This document shows positions 26,691-35,335 of a stretch of 64,000 nt of DNA, piece by piece; positions within the stretch are counted from its first letter, which is position 1; every line of letters starts with the position of its first letter. The notes under the pieces are model-generated. The model had not been told where the DNA came from. It saw only the letters and a list, made by a program, of their open reading frames with translations, and searched no databases. The DNA lies in assembly GCA_017445475.1 (NCBI GenBank), contig JAFSUB010000024.1, positions 1 through 64,000 of the forward strand, written 5' to 3'. The position numbers and the translations under genes were made by a program. Source of the stretch: Alphaproteobacteria bacterium (GTDB taxonomy: Bacteria; Pseudomonadota; Alphaproteobacteria; RF32; CAG-239).

Positions 26691-27050
26691 TTAAGTTAAA
26701 TCACCTTGTGGGTATCTGTAATAAGTGAGAAAATAATAATTATCTGTGGTCGCAACGAACCCGTCTTGTTTTAGCTCTGTAATAGTATTTAAAGATACAT
26801 TTACAAGCTCTGAAGCGTTTGTAGCTAATCCAGCACTACCTTTGCCATACAACGTGTGTTGACCTGTTGTATCTATAATATACCTTGAGTAACTATAAAA
26901 ATTAGTTCCTGAACCGCCACTATACAGTTGGTAACAATAATACAACGGCCCGCTGCTAAACACCTTTTCGCCGTTAAAGTATGCTTCTTCTATTTTCTTT
27001 CCGTTGAAATGTAGTTCTTTGTCTTTTTTTCCGTTAAAATATGCGCTCAT
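26691..27050 (-). CDS. Tail-module protein with three FNGKK repeats
   Basis: This 119-residue protein opens with three tandem short repeats (AYFNGKKD, LHFNGKKI, AYFNGEKV) separated by 5-7 residues, then a Tyr/Ser/Gly-rich beta domain. The repeats look like consecutive beta-hairpins. It begins exactly where the large fibre gene ends. I do not recognise the C-terminal part. Confidence 0.6.
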   Translation of the reverse strand: MSAYFNGKKDKELHFNGKKIEEAYFNGEKVFSSGPLYYCYQLYSGGSGTNFYSYSRYIIDTTGQHTLYGKGSAGLATNASELVNVSLNTITELKQDGFVATTDNYYFLTYYRYPQGDLT

Positions 27051-28736
27051 CTAATCCTCCGGAATCACATACAAAACACCATTTACAGGATTAACTGGAG
27101 CCACAGAAACTTCTTGAATCTTATTGCCCAACGCCGTTGATAAGGCGTTTAAATCTGTTGCCACTTCGTCAATGTCAACTTCAATCTGTGTCTTAACAGA
27201 TGTTGCGACAACGATATAGTAGAGAGCTTTAATTGTTTGCGGTTGAACTGTTGTTGAGTTTCCATATACAGAGTTTGAGCGTGAAGCGTCTAAATTAACC
27301 ATATACGACACTGTTGATTGACCACTTCCTAATTTATTGGCTGATTTTGTTTCTGTTCCAACATATAAAGAGTCTGTTCCGCCATTTAAAACAGAACCAC
27401 CACCATATGTAGAGGCAGAAATACCAATACTTCCAACAATGTTCGGTGCTCCGGCCTCAACCAAATCGCCTAAAGCCGTAACGTCTGTGGTTCCTTCAAT
27501 AATTCCGGTTATCTTCGGAAGCCTGATTGTATTGTTCACACTGTCATAAACAAATTTGCCACACACACCATAAGTCGTCACAGCCGTTTGCCAGTTTTCC
27601 TCTGTTTCAAATAAGTCAGGATAACCACTAACCAATCCTGCCATATAGTCAACAAAATCGCTGTAAATACCCCCACCTTGAATTAAAGCACCGTCAAGCA
27701 AGTGAAGACCCGCATCAGAAACCGGAACAGCGGAAACAACGATTTCTCCGATGTTTCGTGAAGAACCGCCTTCTTCAAAATCAATCGTGGCATTTGCGCT
27801 TTGATTTAGGCTAAAAGAGCCTTTTGTCGCTCCGCCTTGTGTTAATGTAATGGTGGCGTTATTAACCGTTGGAATCGTCGGTGTGTCTGAAAGCAAGCTA
27901 TAACTCAATTTGTTTGAACTTGTGATTTTTGGCTGCGCATAGTCATAAACTGCCTTTGTGGATGCAATTGTTGCGCTGTTGCCTGTTCCGACAGAATCTG
28001 AAATCGCTTTGATTGTCTGGCCGTTTGCGCCAAACTTAACACCGTCTGTTGCGTCAAACACAACACTTTCTGTGAAAGTTTTAACACCTGAAATTGTTTC
28101 GTTTCCGGTTGTATGAACAAGGCCGTCATCACTTGCCACCAAAATTTTGACATTCCACCTGTCGCCTTCGCTTAATGGATTAAGCAGCTTAATTTCCCCA
28201 TTTGAAACATAATATGTGCTCGGTAAGATAACAGTATTTTCAACATCAAGCAGCAATATTTGCTCTGAAGATGTTAAAGAAAAGCCGCTTGGCAAATTAA
28301 GAGTGATTGTGCTTTGCCCCGAAGTTGCCGTTCCGCTGAAACTCAACGGAAAAGCGCCACGAAAATTCTCATTGATGAAATTTTCAATATCTTCTTTTGT
28401 CTCGTTTGCGCTTTGAGCTGAAGATGCCGATTGAAAAGCCCAGTATTTTGAAGAATAATCAGTTCCATCAACCAAACCGTCTGTTTTTGTTGCCCAATCA
28501 CGAGCAAGCGTAATAACTTCATCAGCACGCCTATTAAAATCTTCAATTCCTTCGGCAACCGCCTCCTCAATCTCTGCTTTTCCAGAGTTGATGTATGTAA
28601 TTGCCCTTTGGCAATCCATTTTGGCCGCATCACCGATAACAACGTCGATTTTTCTTTTTTCTTCAATATTTGTAACAATAGGCGCTTGGGATTTAACCTC
28701 GACATTGATTTGTGCGCAATCTTCGCATGTTTTCAT
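27051..28736 (-). CDS. Large tail fibre protein
   Basis: The protein has 561 residues. An N-terminal anchor with a helical segment (QRAITYINSGKAEIEEAVAEGIEDF, RDWATKTDGLVDGTDYSSKYWA) matches the start of many side-tail-fibre proteins. Stalk repeats (TGNETISGVKTFTESVVF) and a C-terminal receptor-type domain (residues about 320-510) follow. The C-terminus (residues about 515-561) has a helix and a small fold. It is probably a main receptor-binding fibre. Confidence 0.78.
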   Translation of the reverse strand: MKTCEDCAQINVEVKSQAPIVTNIEEKRKIDVVIGDAAKMDCQRAITYINSGKAEIEEAVAEGIEDFNRRADEVITLARDWATKTDGLVDGTDYSSKYWAFQSASSAQSANETKEDIENFINENFRGAFPLSFSGTATSGQSTITLNLPSGFSLTSSEQILLLDVENTVILPSTYYVSNGEIKLLNPLSEGDRWNVKILVASDDGLVHTTGNETISGVKTFTESVVFDATDGVKFGANGQTIKAISDSVGTGNSATIASTKAVYDYAQPKITSSNKLSYSLLSDTPTIPTVNNATITLTQGGATKGSFSLNQSANATIDFEEGGSSRNIGEIVVSAVPVSDAGLHLLDGALIQGGGIYSDFVDYMAGLVSGYPDLFETEENWQTAVTTYGVCGKFVYDSVNNTIRLPKITGIIEGTTDVTALGDLVEAGAPNIVGSIGISASTYGGGSVLNGGTDSLYVGTETKSANKLGSGQSTVSYMVNLDASRSNSVYGNSTTVQPQTIKALYYIVVATSVKTQIEVDIDEVATDLNALSTALGNKIQEVSVAPVNPVNGVLYVIPED

Positions 28737-28746
28737 ATCAAACCCC

Positions 28747-29097
28747 TTATCTTGTGACTTGTTCAGTTACCCTAAAAACACCGATTTGATTAACGTTTGC
28801 CGGAAAGATTGTGTTCACCGATCCGTCTGCAAGCGTTACCTGAATATCTGTGTTATAGTCACCAACAGGTATGCCTGTTTGAACCGGTGTCAGTAAAATT
28901 GCCATTTTGCCGTCTTTTGCATCAACCGGTGTTCCCGAAATTGAAAACATCAAGTTGTCGCTGTTGTCTCTAACCTGCATCAACATCATTGCACCGGTTA
29001 AATCAACCGGCTTGCACTTGTCTTTTAAGTCAAAGTTGATTGCAAAGCTGTCGCCTTGCCTCACTGTAATTAAATTGTTTTGAACCGTTCCTGTCAT
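28747..29097 (-). CDS. BppU/baseplate-fibre N-terminal domain-like protein
   Basis: This 116-residue beta-sandwich-like protein opens with ITVRQGDSFAINFDLKDKCKPVDLTGAMMLMQVRD and contains GDYNTDIQVTLADGSVNTIFPANVNQIGVFRVT. This matches small phage proteins related to the N-terminal domain of baseplate upper proteins. A role linking fibres to the tail is likely. Confidence 0.55.
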   Translation of the reverse strand: MTGTVQNNLITVRQGDSFAINFDLKDKCKPVDLTGAMMLMQVRDNSDNLMFSISGTPVDAKDGKMAILLTPVQTGIPVGDYNTDIQVTLADGSVNTIFPANVNQIGVFRVTEQVTR

Positions 29098-29643
29098 CTA
29101 AATTAAACTCCAACCAATTATTAAACCTGAAAACCACTCTGACCAATTTGTCGGTGCTTTACAAAACCTTGTCTTTGGAAGTTCAACCCAAAACATCGCA
29201 TTATAAACAAAAGGTATTGCAAAGGCCGCATTATAGAACTTCCACCCCACAAATAAGGCAACCGGCAAAGCATAAACCGTGTAACGTATCATCATACCTA
29301 CAAAGCAATATTGTCTTGAACGTTCCTCAAAGCCGAGCCACTTATTTATAGGCTTGACAATCCAGTTCATTGCTGTCTTTCTGCCTTTAGCAAGCTGTTC
29401 GTCAATATATTCGTCATCTTCCGTGCCGCACATAAAGTAATACCAATGCCCTTTGCACCAGAAGATATACACCAAAACGCCGATGATTAAAGCTTTCCAC
29501 CAAACAAAGCCCTTAAAAAGTTCCCATAAAAACACGGATAAAACGCAAATAATCATCTGAACGCCACGTTTTTCAAGGAAGTCAAACTTGCTGTCATAAC
29601 CACCGAAAAACCTGCGGAAAAATGCCATAATAAAACCAATCAT
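29098..29643 (-). CDS. Phage membrane protein of unknown function
   Basis: This 181-residue protein has four or five hydrophobic helices (around residues 30-65, 115-145 and 165-181) and many Trp and Phe residues. I start at 29643, where the ATG overlaps the o-spanin stop codon (ATGA). The longer frame to 29694 would run inside the spanin gene. Placed directly after the lysis genes, it could be an antiholin, a second holin or a superinfection-exclusion protein. Confidence 0.6.
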   Translation of the reverse strand: MIGFIMAFFRRFFGGYDSKFDFLEKRGVQMIICVLSVFLWELFKGFVWWKALIIGVLVYIFWCKGHWYYFMCGTEDDEYIDEQLAKGRKTAMNWIVKPINKWLGFEERSRQYCFVGMMIRYTVYALPVALFVGWKFYNAAFAIPFVYNAMFWVELPKTRFCKAPTNWSEWFSGLIIGWSLI

Positions 29644-29870
29644 CTTTTGCACAACTCCAATTCTTGTTTTAACTTGTTGATTCTGCCGAGCCACTCAAAT
29701 GTTGCCGGAAATTCGGCGCTGTTTAAGCGTTGCAATTCTTGCCCGACTTTTTGTCCGCCGATTGGGTAGGTTGGGCAATTGTCATAATTTATCTTGCAGG
29801 AACAAGCCGATAAGCTCACTATCAGTTGCATTAGGCCTAGCCCATATATCAGCTTTTTGTTTGTCCACAT
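29640..29870 (-). CDS. Outer-membrane spanin (Rz1-like lipoprotein)
   Basis: This 76-residue lipoprotein has a signal peptide with lipobox LSAC (Cys23). A short periplasmic part follows with the Rz1-like pattern CPTYPIGGQKVGQELQ. By family knowledge the o-spanin pairs with the i-spanin across the periplasm and fuses the inner and outer membranes in the last step of lysis. Its first 89 bases lie inside the i-spanin gene in another frame, the nested/overlapping Rz/Rz1 arrangement. GAGGTG precedes the ATG. Confidence 0.75.
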   Translation of the reverse strand: MWTNKKLIYGLGLMQLIVSLSACSCKINYDNCPTYPIGGQKVGQELQRLNSAEFPATFEWLGRINKLKQELELCKR

Positions 29871-30015
29871 ATTTAATCACCTCAACCTCTTTGATTATTT
29901 CCTCGCCTTTTTGCTTGATGATTTTGACTTCTGCGTGGCTTCTGCCTAAAAGGTAAAACCCCGCACACAAGCCAACAACCACAAGAACAAGGAAAATTGT
30001 TTTTTGCACACCCAT
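29782..30015 (-). CDS. Inner-membrane spanin (Rz-like)
   Basis: This 77-residue protein has an N-terminal membrane helix (TIFLVLVVVGLCAGFYLLG) and a charged helical periplasmic part (EEIIKEVEVIKYVDKQKAD). It is short compared with lambda Rz (153) but fits minimal i-spanins. Its ATG overlaps the endolysin stop in TGATG. The overlapping Rz1-like gene supports the call. Confidence 0.7.
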   Translation of the reverse strand: MGVQKTIFLVLVVVGLCAGFYLLGRSHAEVKIIKQKGEEIIKEVEVIKYVDKQKADIWARPNATDSELIGLFLQDKL

Positions 30016-30485
30016 CACTTCACCCAAACCCCCGTTTCAATCAGCGTTGCAATGCGTTTGGCACGTTTGCCTACATCTTTGGCATATTTTGAAAGCAAAC
30101 ATTCTTTGGCCGCGCCTCTAAAATCGCCGATAAACATTGCGTTGAGCATCCGCTTAAAGCCCAAAAGCTTTTTAATACCCATATTAAAACACATATCAAG
30201 CAGCGCATACTGGCGTTCATCTGAAAGCTGATAAAACCAAGAGATGTTTTGCGAAAGCTCTTTTTCGCACCGTTTCACATCGTTTTTTAATAAATAAAGC
30301 GCCTTATCAAGCGTGATGCCGTCTGATATGTCGCCCACAACTTCCTTTTCTTTGGCCGTTAAGGGGTTTGTTTCCAAATTTCGCCCGATTCCGATTGTTT
30401 TATAACCGGCAGGGCAAATATAGATGTGGTCAACCGCACCCTCGTGAAGAAGAAGTCTTTGAAAAATCTCGTCATAACTTATCAT
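30015..30485 (-). CDS. Endolysin, GH24 (T4-type) lysozyme
   Basis: This 156-residue muramidase cleaves the MurNAc-GlcNAc bond of peptidoglycan. The GH24 catalytic pattern E-x8-C/D-x5-T is present as Glu15, Cys24 and Thr30 (HEGAVDHIYICPAGYKT), and IGIGRNL and FNMG further match the family. There is no signal sequence, so release needs the holin encoded just upstream (ATGA overlap). Confidence 0.9.
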   Translation of the reverse strand: MISYDEIFQRLLLHEGAVDHIYICPAGYKTIGIGRNLETNPLTAKEKEVVGDISDGITLDKALYLLKNDVKRCEKELSQNISWFYQLSDERQYALLDMCFNMGIKKLLGFKRMLNAMFIGDFRGAAKECLLSKYAKDVGKRAKRIATLIETGVWVK

Positions 30486-30760
30486 TTTGTTTTTCTTTCA
30501 ATCAAATCGGTTAGTTTGTGGACAATAAATTCGTTTGCCCAATCATAAAGCGGGCGCGAACACAAAATGATGATGCCGCAAAAACCGCTTCTGGTTGCAC
30601 CGTCTAAAACCCAAAATCCGAGTAAAAGGTAAAATGAATAGCCCATCACAAAGCCCAAAACCGCATCAATAAAAACCTGCGTTAAGCCCTTAAAACGAAT
30701 GATAGCGGAAGCAATCGCCGCCGCTATCAAAAATAAAACAACTTTTATGTCATCAATCAT
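30482..30760 (-). CDS. Phage holin
   Basis: This 92-residue protein has two to three hydrophobic helices (VVLFLIAAAIASAIIRF; VFIDAVLGFVMGYSFYLLLGFWVL; possibly a weak third) and a charged cytoplasmic tail (LTDLIERKTK). Its place directly before the endolysin with a coupled ATGA junction supports a holin. Confidence 0.75.
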   Translation of the reverse strand: MIDDIKVVLFLIAAAIASAIIRFKGLTQVFIDAVLGFVMGYSFYLLLGFWVLDGATRSGFCGIIILCSRPLYDWANEFIVHKLTDLIERKTK

Positions 30761-30802
30761 TTTTTTCTTCCACCTTTCCTACAAGCCATTTTAATCACCC
30801 CC

Positions 30803-31570
30803 TTAAAGTGCTTTAATAAACCAGTTTACTGCCATATTAACCGGCGTAACGTGCTCGGATGCGCCATAAATTGCGTTTGATTTTGACGCATCAAATCCGG
30901 CTCGTGTTTTTGAACTTCCGCTATCTGTGCAGTTTGGCGAAATTTCACCGTTTTTATAAAACGCTCCCGTGTAATGGCTGGCTCTGTCGTCGCAAACATC
31001 TATCGTTCCCTCAATGTTCGGTAAACCTTCCGCTTGAGCTGTGTAAATATCAGCCTCCGAGTCACCACCCAAGCCACGCAAGAACTTTCCTCTGTAATCG
31101 GGCACATTAAAAGTTGTCTGCCCGTCACCCTCGCCGAAGTTCTCGCCGATTAACGTAAATAAATCAGCGTATGTCGTGCGGCTCACCGCTTGACCGTTAC
31201 ACAAAAGCCATTTGCCGTGATTTGCCGTCTGAAGCGACGCTTTAATATCACCAATGAAGTTTGTGTCAGCCAAATCGGTTTCAATCGCCGTTATAGACGC
31301 TTGAAGCGTTGTTTGAGCCGCTGTCAGTTGTCCTTTATTAATGGCATCATTTGTGCTCACGCCATCGCCTAAACCGGTGATTTTGTAGTTACCCATCTTG
31401 AAGTTACCGGTTGCGGTTGCCCTGCCGTCACGGCAAAAGCACTCGTTAAAACCGGCTGCAAAGTTATCATCTTCTTCATCGTGCCGGTCGCAGACAATCT
31501 CGATGTTGTTTTCATAATCGTTAGTCCAGTTCATAACGCGGGTAAAGTTCCCGCTTGAATCAAAAGGCAT
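30803..31570 (-). CDS. Tail collar domain fibre protein
   Basis: The protein has 255 residues. The Phage_Tail_Collar domain is clear at about residues 105-170 (GKWLLCNGQAVSRTTYADLF, GEGDGQTTFNVPDYRGKFLRG). An N-terminal part has the fibre stalk signature FKMGNYKITGLGDGVSTNDAINKGQL. The C-terminus resembles short-tail-fibre tips. It lies between the ejection protein genes and the holin, separated from the other fibre genes by the lysis cassette. Confidence 0.85.
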   Translation of the reverse strand: MPFDSSGNFTRVMNWTNDYENNIEIVCDRHDEEDDNFAAGFNECFCRDGRATATGNFKMGNYKITGLGDGVSTNDAINKGQLTAAQTTLQASITAIETDLADTNFIGDIKASLQTANHGKWLLCNGQAVSRTTYADLFTLIGENFGEGDGQTTFNVPDYRGKFLRGLGGDSEADIYTAQAEGLPNIEGTIDVCDDRASHYTGAFYKNGEISPNCTDSGSSKTRAGFDASKSNAIYGASEHVTPVNMAVNWFIKAL

Positions 31571-31575
31571 ATCTT

Positions 31576-33609
31576 TTACTCCTTATTGTTTAACAAATCT
31601 ATCATTAATTGGCGTTCTTTTTTCTTGAAATCATTTATATCATTAACGCTTGCACCCGTTAAACCAAGATTCAATAAAGGATTTATATTAACAGGAGCTT
31701 TTACAACGCCATTTGCAATATCTCGACCAGCATTTCTTCTCGCATACCTCATCAAAGCCTTTCCACCAAGACCTGCAGCAGTTGCCGCCAAAGATGCCGG
31801 ATTAAAATAACCACCAATCGCACCAGCCGCAGCAAGCGGACTTGAAATACCGCTCCAAAACGGTGAAACAGTAGCACCACCGACAGAACTCAATCCCTTT
31901 TTAAGCTTACTTTCAAAAATTTCTTGAGTTGTTGTTGCATCAGCAAATCGTTGGTTAACATCTCTAAATCCCTTAAATTCATTATCCATTAATGTTTTAA
32001 GGTCTTTCTCGGCGATATCTGCTGCTTCTTGAGCAACTGTCTTTTCGCTTTGGTTTCCTTTCATTTTACGGAGCATCTGTTTAAGTGAATCAAATTCTCT
32101 CAAACTTCCGTGCTTAACACCACTAAATTTTTGAGGAGCAATCTCTCTTGCGTTATTTACTAAATCCTTAGCAATTGGGTTTTTATCATAAAATTCATTT
32201 ACTTTAGATGTCGATATTTGCTGTTTACCGTTTTTGTTCATGAATTTATAATAACTTTCTTCTGCGCTTTTAAGCTCAGGTGTCTTAATCAAATCTTCAA
32301 AGTCAGGATCAAACATGCCGCTGTTTCTACGCTCAAGTTTATCAGCAACAACTTTTGCTCTGTCTGCCAAGTCTTCAGCGCCGCTCATAACAGCATTTCT
32401 CATTGTTCGGCGGCTTTTTTCATTTGCCAACCCCTCAATGAATGATTTTGTATCAATTTGCTTGACATCTGTTGAATTTTGTGTTATATTATTATCAACA
32501 GAAGGGGTTTGTAGGTCAGAGAGACGCTTCCTGCCGACAGAATCCTGTAACGACGCTGGCTGGCGCCCAGCCGAACCCCTTCTTGGTTTTTGATAAACCG
32601 TTTTTGCAACTGTTTCCCCCGTTCTATCGTTTCTTGAAACAAAACCTATAAAATCGTTTGTATGCCCATCCCTTTCTTTTAAAATTCTTTGACTGTGAGA
32701 AAGTTTTGTTGGTGATACATTTACATCTGAAGAATGAAAAACTTCATCAGCAATTTGCGCCACCCTTTCGGGAGTATAGTTTTCATTCAACCTATTTCCA
32801 CCCCATTTTTCAACGACACCTCTTGGGATCATCATTTTTGCATCAATAGGTTGTTCACCATTTACAATTCTTATACTGTTCACCTGATTTTTCACATTTT
32901 CAGGTAAAGATCCAAACGGAATATCTGCATATTCACCGCTTGCCAAGCTATCCGTTAAAGCCTGACGCGCTTTATTATTAACATACGTATTCCATTTTTG
33001 AGATACTTTATTTAAAATTGGATTTACAGCCCACGCAACCGGTTTTAATCCGTAATGGAAGGCAAAAGGCATTGTTGCACCAAGCGCGGAACCAGCTGAA
33101 ACATTTAGAGGTAAATCTTCCAATTTATCGCTTGATGTAGCACCATATCCAGCGCCTTCAATTGCACCGCCAGCAGATAAAGCTTTCAAACCTTCAAGAC
33201 CTGCTTTTTTAACACCTTTAGCAATTAAACCTCCTGCGCCGATAATATTACCTCCGACCTCTGCGCCAAATCCTCCGATTTTTGCAGCGGTACCCAAGCC
33301 TTCAGCTTCACGGTTTTTAATATAATCTTCGCCAACGCCCATCTTACGAAGAGCCCATTCAGAACCTCCCAGAGTTGCACCGGATAAACCGCGCCTTGCA
33401 CCATAGACTATATCTTCAATATCATGTTTCAAAGAAGATAAAGCTCTTTGTCCATTTGTTAAACTTTCCTCTTGTGATTGTTGCTCTGTTTGAGGTGCTT
33501 GACGGCGTTTATATTCAGCCCAAGCTTCTTGTTTTTCTTGAGGGAGTTGAGAAAGTAAACCCCTTCTTTCGATTTCCTCGTATCTTGCGATTTTTTCTGA
33601 ATAATCCAT
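31576..33609 (-). CDS. Putative ejection (internal virion) protein, P22 gp16-like position, with an inserted palindromic element
   Basis: The protein has 677 residues. The first 240 have a helical N-terminus and then Gly/Ala-rich segments (GGFGAEVGGNIIGAGGLIAKGV; AGSALGATMPFAF) typical of membrane-active ejection proteins. Residues about 265-340 (VAQIADEVFHS...RILKERDGHTNDFIGFVSR...KTVYQK) look like a small nuclease-type fold of the phage-barnase/EndoU group, a weak call. An 84-bp palindromic insert (32500-32583) codes for about 28 residues right after this domain. The rest is helical, ending in a Gly/Ala-rich segment. Order next to two other such genes, as in P22 (gp7, gp20, gp16), supports the call. 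Confidence 0.6.
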   Translation of the reverse strand: MDYSEKIARYEEIERRGLLSQLPQEKQEAWAEYKRRQAPQTEQQSQEESLTNGQRALSSLKHDIEDIVYGARRGLSGATLGGSEWALRKMGVGEDYIKNREAEGLGTAAKIGGFGAEVGGNIIGAGGLIAKGVKKAGLEGLKALSAGGAIEGAGYGATSSDKLEDLPLNVSAGSALGATMPFAFHYGLKPVAWAVNPILNKVSQKWNTYVNNKARQALTDSLASGEYADIPFGSLPENVKNQVNSIRIVNGEQPIDAKMMIPRGVVEKWGGNRLNENYTPERVAQIADEVFHSSDVNVSPTKLSHSQRILKERDGHTNDFIGFVSRNDRTGETVAKTVYQKPRRGSAGRQPASLQDSVGRKRLSDLQTPSVDNNITQNSTDVKQIDTKSFIEGLANEKSRRTMRNAVMSGAEDLADRAKVVADKLERRNSGMFDPDFEDLIKTPELKSAEESYYKFMNKNGKQQISTSKVNEFYDKNPIAKDLVNNAREIAPQKFSGVKHGSLREFDSLKQMLRKMKGNQSEKTVAQEAADIAEKDLKTLMDNEFKGFRDVNQRFADATTTQEIFESKLKKGLSSVGGATVSPFWSGISSPLAAAGAIGGYFNPASLAATAAGLGGKALMRYARRNAGRDIANGVVKAPVNINPLLNLGLTGASVNDINDFKKKERQLMIDLLNNKE
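32500..32583. repeat. In-frame GC-rich palindromic element
   Basis: Exact 10-bp terminal inverted repeats (AGAAGGGGTT at 32500-32509 and AACCCCTTCT at 32574-32583) enclose an 84-bp segment, about 60% G+C by hand count. It has an internal 6-bp hairpin (32558-32563 with 32567-32572). The length is a multiple of three and the gene reads through it, adding a basic, Ser/Arg-rich peptide. It resembles in form the palindromic elements inserted in Rickettsia and Wolbachia genes. No second copy is seen in this window. Confidence 0.7.
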
Positions 33610-33610
33610 A

Positions 33611-34594
33611 TTATAGACCTTTCAATAAATCCTCGTTTGAAACAGCGCTCCAATTTTTCTTTGTTGTTTGAGACGTTTTATTTCCATAGGTTTCAGCTAA
33701 ATCTCTTTGTAGGTTTCCGCTCAAATAATCTTGCTCAAAATTTTTAAGAACCTGAGCTTGTTGTGCTATTGGCATTTTAGGATCAATCATATATCTGTAT
33801 GCCTCTGCCTCAGCTGCGCTGTTCAACTCTGTTGAACCAACACCCATTTGTTTCAATAGTCCACGCATGGTCGTATTAATTTGAGCTTGTGCATTTTTAA
33901 CATTTGCCCTGTTAATACCGCCCTGCTCTGTTGTCCAACCAAGACCGCCAAACTGTCCCAAACCAGTTCCATCAATAAAGCTTTCTCTTGCCCTCGCAAG
34001 TGCGTTTTCAACTTTAGGCTGTAGCGTCTGCATCTGTTTTTTAGAAATAGCTTCATCAGCTAGATTTTCGCCAATTTTTTTATCATATTCTTCTTGACCT
34101 TTTTTGCCGAGCATACCGACATTCAAGTTCGGATTTTGACCGCCATAATACAAAGCAGCCGCTTCTTCAGGTGAATATCCCAAACTTTTAAGATATTCGA
34201 TGTTTTGCATACCTGTTGTTTGGTTGCCTTTAAGCTCTGCCGCTAACTTTGCCAAACTGACAGCGTTTTGATTTTTAACACCCTCAAGCGCCAAAGCGTT
34301 TTCAAACTGTTTGCCCAAAATGTCCATTTTGTATTGCTGGTCACGCTCGGCGTTTGCTCTATCCTCAAGCATTTTGGCATAAGCAACAGGGTCGGCGTTA
34401 ATCTTTGCCGCATCTTCAGGGTGCTCGTTTGTCAACTGGTCAATATAAGCTTGGCGTGTCTTTGCGTCTTTCCACCCCTTAAATGTTGTCGTTAAATCTT
34501 GCGCCCAGTTTGAAGTATCACCGCCGACAACGTTTGCCTTTTGAACGGCACCCAAACCGATATTTGATAAACTTTGTGCAATATTTCCAATCAT
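33611..34594 (-). CDS. Putative ejection/internal virion protein (helical)
   Basis: This 327-residue, largely helical protein is rich in Ala, Gln and Asn (MKMDILGKQFENALALEGVKNQNAVSLAKLAAELKG-type segments). It has no membrane segment and no catalytic motif. Its place between two similar Gly/Ala-rich virion genes after the stabilisation gene matches P22 gene 20. Function by position only. Confidence 0.55.
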   Translation of the reverse strand: MIGNIAQSLSNIGLGAVQKANVVGGDTSNWAQDLTTTFKGWKDAKTRQAYIDQLTNEHPEDAAKINADPVAYAKMLEDRANAERDQQYKMDILGKQFENALALEGVKNQNAVSLAKLAAELKGNQTTGMQNIEYLKSLGYSPEEAAALYYGGQNPNLNVGMLGKKGQEEYDKKIGENLADEAISKKQMQTLQPKVENALARARESFIDGTGLGQFGGLGWTTEQGGINRANVKNAQAQINTTMRGLLKQMGVGSTELNSAAEAEAYRYMIDPKMPIAQQAQVLKNFEQDYLSGNLQRDLAETYGNKTSQTTKKNWSAVSNEDLLKGL

Positions 34595-34597
34595 ATC

Positions 34598-35329
34598 TTA
34601 TCCCCTATATCCTTGAATACCGCCCAGCAATGCTGCCCCTCCGGCAACCCAAGGATTACCCGTTGAAGCGCCAGCAGACAAACCGCCCAAAGCTCCCGAA
34701 ATTGCGCCACCCAATCCGCCACCTTTGGCTTGAGCTTTAGCAAGTGCGTTTTGATAATCAACAGCGCTTTTTGCCGTTCCAACCGCATATTTGTTTTGCT
34801 CGTTCTCATAACCCGAAGCAGAACCCGTTAAAGCACTCAAAAGCTGATTAATATATGATTGTTGTGCCATATTTCCGAAGCTTCCGGCGTTAATTTCGTC
34901 GCCTAAAGACTGGGTAAACGCATTTTGACCTCCCAAAACTGCACTATAAGCTGCTTGTTGTAAAGCATCGTTTTGTTTTTCGTTTAAGTCGCCCATTGCT
35001 CGCTCATAAGCCTCACTTCCGACAGGTAAACCTTGATTTTGCAAAAGTGTTGCATAGTCAGACCTTTGGCGCTCAAATTGCGGGTTTAACTTATCTACCA
35101 TCGAGTTAAAATAAGCATCTTCAGCCCGTTTGCGCGCCCAATCAGAACCATCAACACCAAATGTGTAATTTCCCATATTTGAAAGATTGTCGTTGCTTGA
35201 TGTGCTTGCCCAATCTGTCAAGTTGCCAAGCGTTGTATCAACATTTGATGTATCGTAATTTTTAAGATAGTTCAGATAATTTGTATAAGCCGTCGTATCT
35301 TGTGTAACCGCTTTTTTCTTTTTACTCAT
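34598..35329 (-). CDS. Putative ejection/internal virion protein (P22 gp7-like position)
   Basis: The protein has 243 residues. The helical N-terminal two-thirds (FERQRSDYATLLQNQGLPVGSEAYERAMGDLNEKQNDALQQAAYSAV) recurs in internal proteins of podoviruses of this type. The C-terminus is Gly/Ala-rich (GGGLGGAISGALGGLSAGA), as in membrane-inserting ejection proteins. It starts 6 bases after the GNAT gene. Confidence 0.6.
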   Translation of the reverse strand: MSKKKKAVTQDTTAYTNYLNYLKNYDTSNVDTTLGNLTDWASTSSNDNLSNMGNYTFGVDGSDWARKRAEDAYFNSMVDKLNPQFERQRSDYATLLQNQGLPVGSEAYERAMGDLNEKQNDALQQAAYSAVLGGQNAFTQSLGDEINAGSFGNMAQQSYINQLLSALTGSASGYENEQNKYAVGTAKSAVDYQNALAKAQAKGGGLGGAISGALGGLSAGASTGNPWVAGGAALLGGIQGYRG

Positions 35330-35335
35330 TTTTTT

